A DNA stretch of 64,000 nucleotides from Eutreptiella sp. 'Long Island Sound 2002'. Its lineage: Eukaryota > Euglenozoa > Euglenophyceae > Eutreptiales > Eutreptiaceae. The position numbers and the translations under genes were made by a program. The first letter of the stretch is position 1. Each line of letters opens with the position of its first letter. Under the pieces are notes generated by a model. That model did not search any database and was not told the DNA's origin. It saw only the letters and a list, made by a program, of their open reading frames with translations. Of this stretch, positions 11,014 to 21,008 are shown piece by piece. The stretch spans positions 41,144,806 through 41,208,805 of the forward strand of contig OZ038392.1 in NCBI GenBank assembly GCA_964036045.1, written 5' to 3'.

Positions 11014-11234
11014 AAGATTTTGTGGTCTGGTACACAGTGAGCACAGATCAGCCCGGTCAGGGCATACCTGGCGGTCACAGGGGTTAAGGAATTCATGTTA
11101 CGCACAGGGAGAGTGGTAGATCGATGGCCTTGCCATGCCTGAGAACATGCAATAATGGTATGGAGGGTATCTGGGGTCTTAAAGCGAAGACCACGTCTCG
11201 TGTGCACAGAAGGGTGACACCGAGTGTAGGCTCA

Positions 11235-13316
11235 TTAATTCGTCTCATGTTGCCCTGGGTCAGGGGGCCCTGAGGATGTCGTATGGAGGTCCGTTCCTAC
11301 ACCAGTGTGACGGAAGACAAGGGATACCCTGGAGTCTTGGGGAATGCGCCGCTTCTCCACTGTGTCATAGTCGCGAGCTGGGATTTGGTGTTTCCATTTG
11401 TCGCGGGCTTCCCCAGAAATTAGGAGGAGGCTGCGGCGCTGTAGGAAGACTTTTTGCCTTTTCTTAAAGAGGGTGGATCCGGGGAGGGGACGCGGTTCGA
11501 AAACCATTTCCGCACCTGACCCAAAGGAGCCATCCAGGACATAAGGGCCTAGCTGAGCAACGTCTACGTGGCTCCTCAGGCCACTGCCAGGTTCGTATCG
11601 AGCCACTGACCACATATTGGGGCATAAGACAGAGGAAGGCAGCACCTGGGCGCAGGCAGAGAATGCCCGTAGCCCAATCGCTTGAATAAACTCAGGAGGG
11701 GTCGGTTCAAAAGGTTCAACTTCTTTTGATTCTGGATTGTACCTGAATCCGAAATGAAGCATTGTGCGGTGCCCCTCGGACAGCCACTGGTGATTTTCAT
11801 CTGCACTGTAGGACATCACCAGGGCTTCCTCTTCTTCTGAGAAAAATTCATTGGATATGAAGGCTCCCGTTATTTCCGGGATGGGGTCGAAAATTTTCCC
11901 CGTTTGGAGGTGGAGTTGAGCGATCTTTTCTGTGAGGGAGAGGGGCTTGCTTGTGGACAAGTAATGGTCCCTCGCGAGACTTAGTTGTTCCGCGCTGCCG
12001 TAGGCAGTCGCCGCCTCGATGACTCGTGATAGGAAATCCTGGTCTTCCGAAACTAGGGGGTTGGCGGGAGCCAAAAGGTTGTCACGCGCGGCCGTGTCGG
12101 GGCACTCGGCCTGAAAGACGAGCTGGGACACAGTGAAGCCTTCTGCAAGGAGCGCGGATTCGTAATGAGCATATTTCACTCGGTAGACTCGCACCTTAGC
12201 CATGGGGGCGCTGAACAAGGAAATGTGCCGAATTTTCCCAAGCAGGGAGACCCCGAACATTACATCAACGTCCGGCGTGGATGACGGGGCGTGTACTTCT
12301 ACCAGTTCTGGATCAGGTGGTTCAGGGAGGGGGTTGAAGCAAGCCTTCACCGGGGAGGGTGGCAGAGAGGCATCTTTGTGCACTTTTCGGGGAGAGGCGG
12401 AGAGGTCCATTTTGTGTCCCGGGTGTTTGGAGCGCCAAGAGGAGTATCCTCCCCAAGAGATCATGGCTCCCGTAGTGCCCCGATACGTGACCAGGTTATT
12501 CTCTTGGAAAAGCATGTAGCTCATGGAAGTGGGGGAGTCTCGCTGGGGGAGCAAGGGGGTGTTGTGATAGTTCATGCACACGTAAAATTCGTGTTGTGTT
12601 CTGGGAATGGCCCCTAGGATACCGCAACGTCGCGCGGCTTCGCTAGTAAGGAGGGATTTCCACACGTCAATTTGTTTGAAGTCCGGCGTGGCCTGTTTGT
12701 ATGCTTTTGAAGGTACAACTTTGAAAGTTTTGTCCTTCCCTAGATCGGAACCACGGATGCAAAAGACTTTGCCGAGCGTCCACAAAGGGTGTTGTAAGAT
12801 GGTGGAGAGAAGCTTCTCGGCGAGGGGGGTTGGAATGGTGTAATCGAAGCGGAACATATGTTCGGAGGATGATTGTAGAGGCTGTATGCGTTCCTCTGGA
12901 AAGAAAGCATTTTTGGAATTGACCGAGATGTGGTCGTTTTCGAAATGGAAGAGGCGGTTGACGAGGACAAAAAATTCCCGGGCGTTGCCACGGCGCCGCC
13001 TATACTCTCCTCGTTCCCGCTTGGATTTTTTGGAAAGCTCTTTTGGAGAAGAGACGGTGAAGTTCGGGAGCAAATGCCGTGCAACTTCGAATCGTAGCGT
13101 TGTGCGCACCGCGGCCACTTGGACGGTGCCGTCTACCTTATTTATGGCCCATTGTAGGGAGGTGTGAGGGTGCATGATGTGGCCGTAGCGGATGTGTGCG
13201 TGGTGCTTGTGACGCCAGGAGAGGTGAAGGTGAAAATATGGGTATTGAGGAGAGTCAAGCAAGTTGAGCCGCACGGAGCCATCGGAATTAGGTGATGGGT
13301 TCGTACATGTTGGCAT
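11235..13316 (-). CDS. LINE ORF2 with C-terminal AlkB-type 2OG-Fe(II) dioxygenase
   Basis: The 693-residue product has an N-terminal and middle region I do not recognise. The last ~200 residues (about 490-680, nt 11277-11849) are a clear AlkB fold resembling ALKBH8. It has a RYEPGSGLRSHVD stretch with iron ligands His583 and Asp585, then a VLDGSFGSGAEMVF strand, a LLLISGEARDKWKHQIP stretch with His643, and RRIPQDSRVSLVFR with Arg663 and Arg669 as 2-oxoglutarate and substrate-side residues. All expected iron and cofactor residues are present. AlkB proteins demethylate alkylated bases in RNA or DNA, so here it might protect or repair element RNA or cDNA (inference). It overlaps ORF1 by 29 nt, suggesting coupled translation or frameshifting. 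Confidence 0.85.
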   Translation of the reverse strand: MPTCTNPSPNSDGSVRLNLLDSPQYPYFHLHLSWRHKHHAHIRYGHIMHPHTSLQWAINKVDGTVQVAAVRTTLRFEVARHLLPNFTVSSPKELSKKSKRERGEYRRRRGNAREFFVLVNRLFHFENDHISVNSKNAFFPEERIQPLQSSSEHMFRFDYTIPTPLAEKLLSTILQHPLWTLGKVFCIRGSDLGKDKTFKVVPSKAYKQATPDFKQIDVWKSLLTSEAARRCGILGAIPRTQHEFYVCMNYHNTPLLPQRDSPTSMSYMLFQENNLVTYRGTTGAMISWGGYSSWRSKHPGHKMDLSASPRKVHKDASLPPSPVKACFNPLPEPPDPELVEVHAPSSTPDVDVMFGVSLLGKIRHISLFSAPMAKVRVYRVKYAHYESALLAEGFTVSQLVFQAECPDTAARDNLLAPANPLVSEDQDFLSRVIEAATAYGSAEQLSLARDHYLSTSKPLSLTEKIAQLHLQTGKIFDPIPEITGAFISNEFFSEEEEALVMSYSADENHQWLSEGHRTMLHFGFRYNPESKEVEPFEPTPPEFIQAIGLRAFSACAQVLPSSVLCPNMWSVARYEPGSGLRSHVDVAQLGPYVLDGSFGSGAEMVFEPRPLPGSTLFKKRQKVFLQRRSLLLISGEARDKWKHQIPARDYDTVEKRRIPQDSRVSLVFRHTGVGTDLHTTSSGPPDPGQHETN

Positions 13317-14574
13317 CCGAAAGCCGGTCTACTCCACACACCCAAGGGGCAAGGGAGATCATGCCGGGGTTCAAGGGGTTCATGTAGAGGGTCTCCGCCG
13401 AAAGGTTGTCTTCCGTTCCCGGGAGAATGAAGGAGCCTTCGTACACAACACCGGAATCAAAGGCTTCTTGCAAGGCTTCGTTGATGGCATGGGCCCACTC
13501 GGTCCATGTGTTGCCGTATTTGTATTTGGAGTTGTAGTAATCTTGTGGGTGTGGAAAAATGTGGTACTTTGGGTGGTGATGAAGGATGTCTTTGAGGTAC
13601 CTAAAATTGTCATGTCCAATTGTGGAGTAGGCATTGTTGCCGGAGCAATCAATGTCATGGAAAAAGGTGCACCCGTCGCTCGCGCAAAGGTCTATTGTTG
13701 GGTGTACTTGAGCATAGATCACTTGCTTGTGGTGTTTCTCTAACACGAGTTGATTTGTATCAACTCCTAAGGTGTCATGGACATGCGTTTCTCCCCATAG
13801 TGCTTGTTGATCGTGTGTGTTGATCTCACCTTTATGTTTAACCAAGAATGTTGCAAAGACACCATCCGGGGCAAGGGAAGGGTTGAAGAAGGGTTTTCCG
13901 GAATTACCATCCGTTTCATCGGGAGTAGGGTCTTCCCCATCTTCGGCCTTTTCGTGTGTTCCTTCGGGAGACGGAATAGCGCTTGGCGTAGATTGCTCCT
14001 CACGTGGCGTTAAGAGGGAGTTGTGGGGCTCAACCTCATTGGTTCTCCTTCCGTTGTCGTTGAGAGCGGCGTTGTTGTTCATTGCCGAATCTCCACACGG
14101 GTCGTCGCGACTTTCTCCTTGTTGTTTCAACTCTTCGGCGTCACATGGATGGCTTCCTTCGGTGTTCTCGTGCGTGCCTTCGGGCACGGAGTCTTGCACC
14201 TTCTCGGAGTTGGTTGGCGGAGCGGGCGCTTGGACTTGATGTTGTGGTTCTTGGGCTCCTTTTCCTTTGGCGGTGTGAGCCGTTGTCTCGGCGAGTGGGA
14301 AGAGTTCTTTTGCGACATCTTCCGGTTGTTCATCGTCTGAAATGACATTGGATGACGTGCCTTCCTCATGTGACGGGGAAAGGTCGAGTGAAGGGTGAAA
14401 TGGGTCGTTCCCGTGTTTGGCGGGCGAAAGCGTAGGGAGAAGCCGACTTTGAGTCAGTTTGGCGTCCACTTTAGCCTGAGTTCGAGCAATGAAACTTTTC
14501 ACGGACTTCAGCTGTTTGCTTTCGGTCTTGTCCCTTGCGGAACGTTCCTTGAGCCCAACTTGCGACATTGCCAA
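13288..14574 (-). CDS. LINE ORF1 with degenerate OTU-like domain
   Basis: The 428-residue product starts at the first ATG after the 5' leader. Residues 1-230 are Ser/Glu/Pro-rich and probably disordered. The C-terminal part resembles an OTU cysteine protease in pattern: SGNNAYSTIGHDNFRYLKDIL in the place of the usual DGNCLF box, a long helix region, and NTWTEWAHAINEALQEAF, which matches the GxWa...I.a.A segment. The position of the catalytic Cys is Asn and the position of the catalytic His (in ANMYEPIT) is Met, so it would be inactive as a protease. The assignment is by eye. The stop lies 29 nt inside ORF2. Confidence 0.55.
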   Translation of the reverse strand: MAMSQVGLKERSARDKTESKQLKSVKSFIARTQAKVDAKLTQSRLLPTLSPAKHGNDPFHPSLDLSPSHEEGTSSNVISDDEQPEDVAKELFPLAETTAHTAKGKGAQEPQHQVQAPAPPTNSEKVQDSVPEGTHENTEGSHPCDAEELKQQGESRDDPCGDSAMNNNAALNDNGRRTNEVEPHNSLLTPREEQSTPSAIPSPEGTHEKAEDGEDPTPDETDGNSGKPFFNPSLAPDGVFATFLVKHKGEINTHDQQALWGETHVHDTLGVDTNQLVLEKHHKQVIYAQVHPTIDLCASDGCTFFHDIDCSGNNAYSTIGHDNFRYLKDILHHHPKYHIFPHPQDYYNSKYKYGNTWTEWAHAINEALQEAFDSGVVYEGSFILPGTEDNLSAETLYMNPLNPGMISLAPWVCGVDRLSDANMYEPIT

Positions 14575-14850
14575 GAAAACGGCGTTGCGAAGCTAGGCAA
14601 AGGACGGCGCTCACGATTGCGGCTTTGCGCTAGGCAAATAAAATTGACGGCAAGGTTGTTGCGCTTGCCTCGGCTCCAAATTGCGGCTTTGGGACCTTTG
14701 TTGGTAATCCACGGCTTCACGGGATCAGCCCAGAACTTGAACAGCCCAGGATTTTCGTTAATCACCGAGCAGCCTGGACTGCTGGTGGATCCATCAATAA
14801 ATTTCTGAGGGTCAATCGAAAAAAAAAAGACACTCAGAAAGTGAGTGGGC
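14575..14850 (-). other. 5' leader of the LINE
   Basis: This 276-nt non-coding leader starts, on the minus strand, at the target duplication with GCCCACTCACTTTC. It contains a 6-bp-stem hairpin (CACTCA-GAAAG-TGAGTG on plus, 14831-14847) and then a T-run (14819-14828 as A on plus). The remainder is rich in GCTTTGCG/GCAAGG motifs. It probably holds the internal promoter. Confidence 0.6.
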
Positions 14851-14859
14851 TGTATGAAG
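14851..14859. repeat. Target-site duplication of LINE, right copy
   Basis: TGTATGAAG, identical to 5492-5500, directly next to the LINE 5' end. Confidence 0.85.
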
Positions 14860-17728
14860 GCTGACATAGGTTTCCAGGTCGCCTCAGACAACCCATAGCC
14901 ATCCCACAGGGTTAGGAACTTCCAGCCCTGTTTATACTCGTGGCGAGCAATACCTGCAACCACGTAGTAACCATCGACTGCCATTTCATCGGCAGCCATC
15001 TCTTCGAGTTCGTCTGCCTCCTCTGGACTGGCAGCGTCCTCTAGGTCTATAGGCTCGACCTCACTGTCGCTGAGGCGCCACTCATCCCAAGACAAGTCGT
15101 CAGGGGAGTGATAGTGCCTCAACTGCTTAGGTGTACATAGCAGTTCACCACCTACACGTGGACTGCACCTGACATGGATCCTGGATCCATCTATCCTGAT
15201 GATACGATAGGGTCCAAAGTAAGGGTCCTGTAGGCAGTTACGTGGCCAGGAGGGTAGGCGTGAATGGTGTACCAAAACAAGGTCACCGACCTTGAAGCTG
15301 GCAGGTCGCCGTAGGCGGTTCCGTCGGCTCTGTTCACGGTCACGAATGTGTCTCAGGTTAGTACCAGCCTGGTTAGCCAGAGACTGCTTGCGTTCCAGCC
15401 AATCTCCCACAGGGCTCTTGAAGTCCTCAGGAAAGGGGGTTTTGAAGAACCAAGCAGGTCGTCCTCCATGGAACAGTTCGTGGGGGGTGAAACCTGTAGA
15501 AGAGCTCCGCTGTGAGTTCATGGTCAGCACTGCCCAGGGCACTAGGCGTACTCAGTCCTTGGTGCGCTCCTGTTTCATCAGGATTCTTAAGTTTTGCTCC
15601 ACCACACGGTTCTGTCTCTCACAGAGCGGGTTAGACGTGTGGGTATAGGGCACACATGTGGTTACCTCCACGTTGAGGGCATTTAGCACTCGTTTGTACC
15701 ACCCAGTGTCACTGCGGATGCGTACATCCTCATCAGAGTGCACCTGCTTAGGTGCTCCATAGGGTTCAAACCATTGTTCGACCAACATTTTCACAGTCTG
15801 CTCACCTGTGATTTTCTTACTGCAAGGGAACAGACAGGTGAAGCGAGATAGACCACAGGTGACCACGAGGCAACTATCATAGCCGCCAAAGCGTGGTAGG
15901 CCGTGGATGAAATCCACGTAGAGAAGAGAGTCAGCACAATAGGGTATGGGTAAGCTGGAGATCAGGCTCCTATCTCTACTGTCGCTCTGCTTGCTGGCAT
16001 GACAGCCACAAGCATCCACAATGGTCTGCATACGCGACCTCAGTTCAGTCAGGGTTAGACTAGAGTAGAAACATTCACGAAAGAAGTCCACTGAGCGATT
16101 AGCGCCAGTGTGACCAGAACTGAGATGGGACCACTGTAGGCACCCATCCAGTCGTGCCTCAGGCACCACAATTCGGTCCTCGTAGAAGAGGTAGTGATTG
16201 TTTTTATACCACTGGTGCCCGTCAATGACACGGGGTTCGAGACCAGTGCTGAGGGTTCGGAGAATTTCTTCATACTCTGACTGATAGTTGGTTAGACTCC
16301 AACCCTCCAGGATTCCAGCAGTGCGCATGGACAGGTCAAGCTGGACATCCAAACGCTGGAAAGCCTCTCTGGCGAGCGCCTCAGAGCTCTCACCAATAAG
16401 CGCATCAAAATTGTTGCGCGATATATAGTCAGACAGTTCATTCTCTATCCCGGGGATATGATGCACTGTCAGCCTGAACTGGCTTAGGTAAGTCCACCAC
16501 CGTTTTGGCTTTGCTTTCTCTGGTGGTGGACCCTTCTGAAAAGACTTCACAGGCTCCTGGTCACACAGCCAGACAATAGGGTTAGATCCCAGGAGTCGGG
16601 ATTGTGACGATAGCACCAGCATACCGGCCAGGAGTTCCTGGTCATAGGTGCTGTAATTGGAACGCGCTTGGTTCCATTTCCAATTCCAGTGTCCCAGTGG
16701 CACGAGTCGCCACTCACTGGTAGGATAGTCATGTTTCAACGAACCATCACGGTTCAGTCCAGTAGTACGATAATGGCAGTGGGTTAGTTCAGCGGGGTAA
16801 ATCTCTTGCCATTGGTAGATCGTACCTCCCCCCCCTACATCACTGGCATCAGTGATAAGGACTATCTCGGCCTCAGGGCGGGGCACTCCCAGGCAGTTGG
16901 AGGAGGCAATCTTCTTCTTCAACTCCTGGAAACACTCTTCCTCTCTGGAGGTCCACCTCCAGGGAGTAGTTTTCTTGATTAGGTCAGTGAGGGGTGCAGA
17001 AGAGTACGTAAAATTGTGGATGTGACGCCGATAGAAATTACAGGCGCCCACAAAACTCCTCACATCGTGTAGACCCTTCTTAGGGTCATCGCGAATCTGC
17101 ATGTCCTGTAGGGGCTGCATCTTAGACGCGGCTGGTTTCCACCAGCCATACCCCACGTCGAAACCCAAATACTCCATCTCCTCTTTCATAAACTCACATT
17201 TTTCGAGTTTGATTCGGAGATGGTTTTCTTGACAGACAATGAAAAATTCACGGAGGAGAAGGACATGGTCCTCTTTGGTATTAGTACCCAAACCCACGTC
17301 GTCGATGTGAGCCTTCATTTCTGTACCCCGAGAAACCAACTCTTGTACTAGAGGCCTGCGCCTCAGTATGTACAAAATTTTGTTCATAACCTCCTGGAAG
17401 AGCGCTGGGGCATTAGCCACCCCGAAAGGCATAACCTTCCACTTGAAGACACGACCCTTAGGGGTTATAAAGGCCAACAGCTCTTGAGCTGCGGCGGTTA
17501 GGTCCACCTGCCAGAAACCAGAGCGTTTGTCCATATTGGTCTTGTACCTGCATTTGGCAATACGCTCCAGCGTATTTTTCATATTAGGAATATTCCCTGA
17601 GTGGTTCTGGGTTTTCTTGTTGACCTCACCATAGTCTACAACCAGACGTAGGGCAGTCGACCCTGGTTTGGCAACAAGCGGAGGGGGGCTCCACGAGATG
17701 GGGAAGGGCAGTGTGCGGGCTGCGATCG

Positions 17729-17733
17729 CCTCT
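17729..17733. repeat. Target-site duplication of the 25.3-kb insertion, left copy (CCTCT)
   Basis: CCTCT here and at 43070-43074 bound the insertion. Keeping one copy makes the RT reading frame continuous from the fragment ending at 43070 into the one starting at 17733. Confidence 0.8.
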
Positions 17734-18780
17734 GAAGGGTATGTGTCAGACGTGGAAGTCAGATTGCACAATATGCACGTGCATGATCAGGTATTCATAA
17801 CAAAGAACGATGAGCATGTTGGGGAAATTTTAATGAAGCAATGATACATGATATGTTGTGGAGACTGTGGAAAAGTAGGATTAAATGAATCCTTCGTCTT
17901 TCGTGCTTGGTGCGGCTTTTCCTTTGCTGGTGCTAGGCACCATCAAAAGAAAAGCCTTATTACGCTTTTAGCCATTTTCGGGTCACCTTTCTATGTCGGA
18001 AATGGAGCCGGGCGGTGACAAACAAAGGCAAAAACACTCCTTTGCCTTGTGTTTAAGCTAGCAGCGCAACGACAGGGAGGGTGCATTTGGCAAGATTAGC
18101 GACACAAGGTGCAAGTAGCAGAAAATTGACATATTCATAACTCGGGCCTATTGTATCGGATTTGGACAAAATTAAGGGCAATTTTGGTCAATTTGGGGGT
18201 ACTCTTTTCATTTTTCAGCTCATAAAGGCAGCCACATGCGCTGAAAACTGTCCAATCGAAAAGCGGTGCTGAAACAAAATGACGGCGAATGTTCTAGTGT
18301 ACAGGAAGACACAGCTTTTAGAATCATTTATCTATCTGGTCTTAGATCCAAATTTCGTGCACTGTAGCCCGATTTCACTTTGGACAGTCAAAATGAACGA
18401 TTGCAAATGCCGGCGACTGCGAAATGCACGCGTGCACAGCAAATAAATAATATGGCAAATGGATTTCTTGGGATTTGGGGCCTGTGGCTTATATATAGTG
18501 TTGTTCGGCACCACAACGTTGCTAGTGCACCTTTCAATCGCATCCCTAGCTTATATGGAATTTGTGGATGCTGCTAAAGAAGTTAAAACCTTGTAAAGGT
18601 CCTAACTTTGCAAAACAGCAATGATTGATCAAAACAAATACGACTGCGCGGATCAGCTCCCCGAGGCGGTCATTTAGAGGGGCTGCATTGTACACTTTTG
18701 AGGCATGTTTCGTTTCAGCGCGCGAGTCGTATATAATGGCATAAGGACTGCTTTTAGAGGGGGGCGGGGCCCCATTCCCC
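17734..18780. other. AT-rich leader of the 25.3-kb insertion; no gene seen
   Basis: About 1 kb of moderately AT-rich DNA with no ORF that looks coded. Its composition is unlike the GC-rich element that follows. It may be the true 5' end of the giant element or a separate insertion. Confidence 0.4.
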
Positions 18781-21000
18781 GGCCCCCCAATTAAAAGCCC
18801 CCCATGGGGGGGGAGGTGAACAAGGAAACAGGGACTGCAGTGATGGGGATAGTCCCCATGCTTCTACTCTTCAACGACGTTTTGTATCGCAACAATGGGT
18901 CGCGCGATCGCAGCAGAAGAAAAATAAAATACCAAGAAAACGACGCACCGCCAGAAGAAATAAAGCGAAAAATCGTCTTTTCCGACCTCAGAAACCCCCC
19001 CAACAATTTTACGCCGCTGTTTGGCGAGGTCGCAAAATTTAGGACACCCACCAAAAAAGACGAACAATAGAGTCGCGACGGCGAAGAAGCTGAGCGTTGC
19101 TTGCCCCAAACCACCTAGCAAAGTGCGTGCCCTAGGCGCTAGGGACTTGTGCACGCCCCAAAACAAACCACACATAGACAACAACAACGCCACCGGCCGC
19201 CGACAAGCAAGTATGTTATGTGCCGCGCAACGCTAGAAACCAACGAAACAAGCACAACGCGGTAAGAGGTAGACAAGGAGAGAATATGTAGGTAACGAAC
19301 CGCACCACGGTGGAGATGTACCACAAGTACACGACCAAGCAATGCAAGCCCGCTCACGTAGGGAATACGACGACGCCGTAACACGCAAAGGGGATCACAA
19401 CAAAAGGAAAAAGAGGCCGCACAAGTACCCAAGTATGTTGCATGTCGTGCATGAAAAATACACACAAGCAACAACAACGCCACCGGCCGCCGAAAAGCAA
19501 GTATGTTATATGTTGTATGCATAACCCTGTAACAAGCGCAAAACAAGGAAGTTACGTGTCAAGCAACGCCAAAGTGCGCCGCCACGAAAAGCGCAACGAA
19601 AACCGCACCGGCAAGGAAAACCAACAAGAGGTGCCTATGCTCACCCCCGCTCAAATAGGGAAAGAAAGGTATGCCCGCACGCGCGTGCCCGGAACGCCGC
19701 AAGGCCATCACCGCCACGGACGAGCAACATGGTATGAAGGGACAAACAAGGGGGAACAAAACAACCACCGAGGTGAAGCACAACACACACAAAAAAAAAA
19801 AAAAAAACTAAACATACACACGTGACTAGTCGTGTCCAAGTATGTTGCATGCCACGCTACGCTACGCAACGGACACGAGACGAGAACGGCAACCACGCCA
19901 ACAAAAGTAAGAGGTGACCACGAAGCGTAACCGAGACGTCCCCACCGCCCACCCGCACGCCCGCTTATGTAGGAGGAGAAAGGGAGCGAAAGGGGACAAA
20001 AGGTATGCCGCCGCATGCAAACAAATAGTAGGCAAGCCACACACCGCCACCAAGAACGCAAGTATGTTACCATGTCGTGCCACGTCGCCAACCGCGGGGC
20101 AACCGTGACAACTGCTCGTACGGCACAACCACTCTTTTGGTTGCGTTGATTAGAACACACAAATAGCCAGGGAGGGGGACACGGGGAGCATACACACAAA
20201 TGGCATAGCGCCGACGTGTGCCGGGTCCCAACAAACACACGTGCATGCACCCACGTTCTCTTCCCTCACAGGTCCCAAGGAGAAGCGTATGCTCGTGTCT
20301 GCGTTGTCCGGGCACTAAAGTAGGGTTGTCTTAGACGCTTAGGCAAGTATTGCGTCGTGCCGTCGTCACACATAAGCGAACGCCCGGCAAGGCGGGAGGA
20401 CTAGGACATGTTAAGGTAGTGGGGAAAGAAGCAGGTATGTTGCATGTCACGCCGCGCACGCGGAACGGGCAAGGAGTAAAGGTAGCGGCCAAAGGGGTGT
20501 GGAGACAAGACGGGAGCAAGTGGGGCGATAAACCTACGCGCAAGCCGATCGCACACGCATGTCGCATGACGTACCAGCCAGCTCGAGGTGCCGTGTCGCG
20601 ACAAAACCGCCGCCGCCGCACGCCCGTTTACGCCCCCTCCTCTCTCTACGCAGGTTCAAAGGAGGAAGCCCGGGCCGACAAGGAAAAAGACAGAGACACA
20701 CAACAAAGCGGAGGCAGGGAAAAAGTTCTGCCAGGGAGAGGGGTAGAGGAAAGGGTAAAGAGCAACGAAGCCGCGAAAGGAACAAGGGGTAGCCAGCGAA
20801 CGAGCAAGGGGCGCGCACAGGGGAGGGGACACGGCGGGCACACGGCGAGCACAACACCGCACCGAGACACCGGAGAGGGGAGCACCGGAGGACCAAGGGA
20901 AGAGCAGCACCACGCACCACGACACGCACGGCACAGACACCACACACACCGCACACACCCAACGAACCCCGGCAACCCACCCAGCAGTGGGCGGGCAAAC
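18781..21000. other. GC-richer leader with recurring AAGTATGTTGCATGTCGTGC motif
   Basis: A motif close to CAAGTATGTTGCATGTCGTGC recurs near 19208, 19431, 19498, 19836, 20058 and 20432, at irregular spacing of roughly 70-370 bp. An A17 tract lies near 19791-19807. Two stretches (about 20091-20118 and 20255-20355) recur in the chromovirus 3' spacer. Long open frames exist from 20350 on but change frame-independently with the following repeat array and I do not consider them genes. Confidence 0.45.
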
Positions 21001-21008
21001 GGGAGAGG

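Larger units (their letters stand above)
5501..14850 (-). mobile_element. Full-length non-LTR retrotransposon (LINE) with OTU-like and AlkB domains
   Basis: The boundaries come from a 9-bp target duplication inside chromovirus pol. The 5' end is on the right and the 3' end, with an A-rich tail (5503-5512 as T-rich on plus), is on the left. Order of coding segments: ORF1 (14574-13288), ORF2 with AlkB (13316-11235), ORF3 with APE-type endonuclease and RT (11013-7417), an RNase H segment in a shifted frame (7802-6750) and a Zn-knuckle segment (6625-5801). ORF1 and ORF2 overlap by 29 nt. The frame changes after RT suggest decay or frameshifting. An AlkB domain in a LINE is unusual. Confidence 0.93.
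14851..17733 (-). pseudogene. pol: Chromovirus pol middle: RT, RNase H, integrase, chromodomain
   Basis: Reading from 17733 down, RT motifs appear in order (LRLVVDYGEVNKKT, FWQVDLTAAAQELL, MPFGVANAPALFQ, and the catalytic HIDDVG variant of YxDD). RNase H follows (ITDASDVGGGG, YDQELLAGML, HHIPGIENELSDYISR). The integrase has a Zn finger (HLSSGHTGANRS...ACGCH) and DDE residues in YVDFIHG, HSDEDVRI and NPLCERQNRV. A TGA at 15552-15554 breaks the frame; the sequence continues in the same frame, so it is a nonsense mutation. The C-terminal chromodomain (YYVVAGIARHEYKQGWKFL...EATWKPMSAF), which in this family targets integration to marked chromatin, runs up to the LINE at 14851. Confidence 0.92.
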
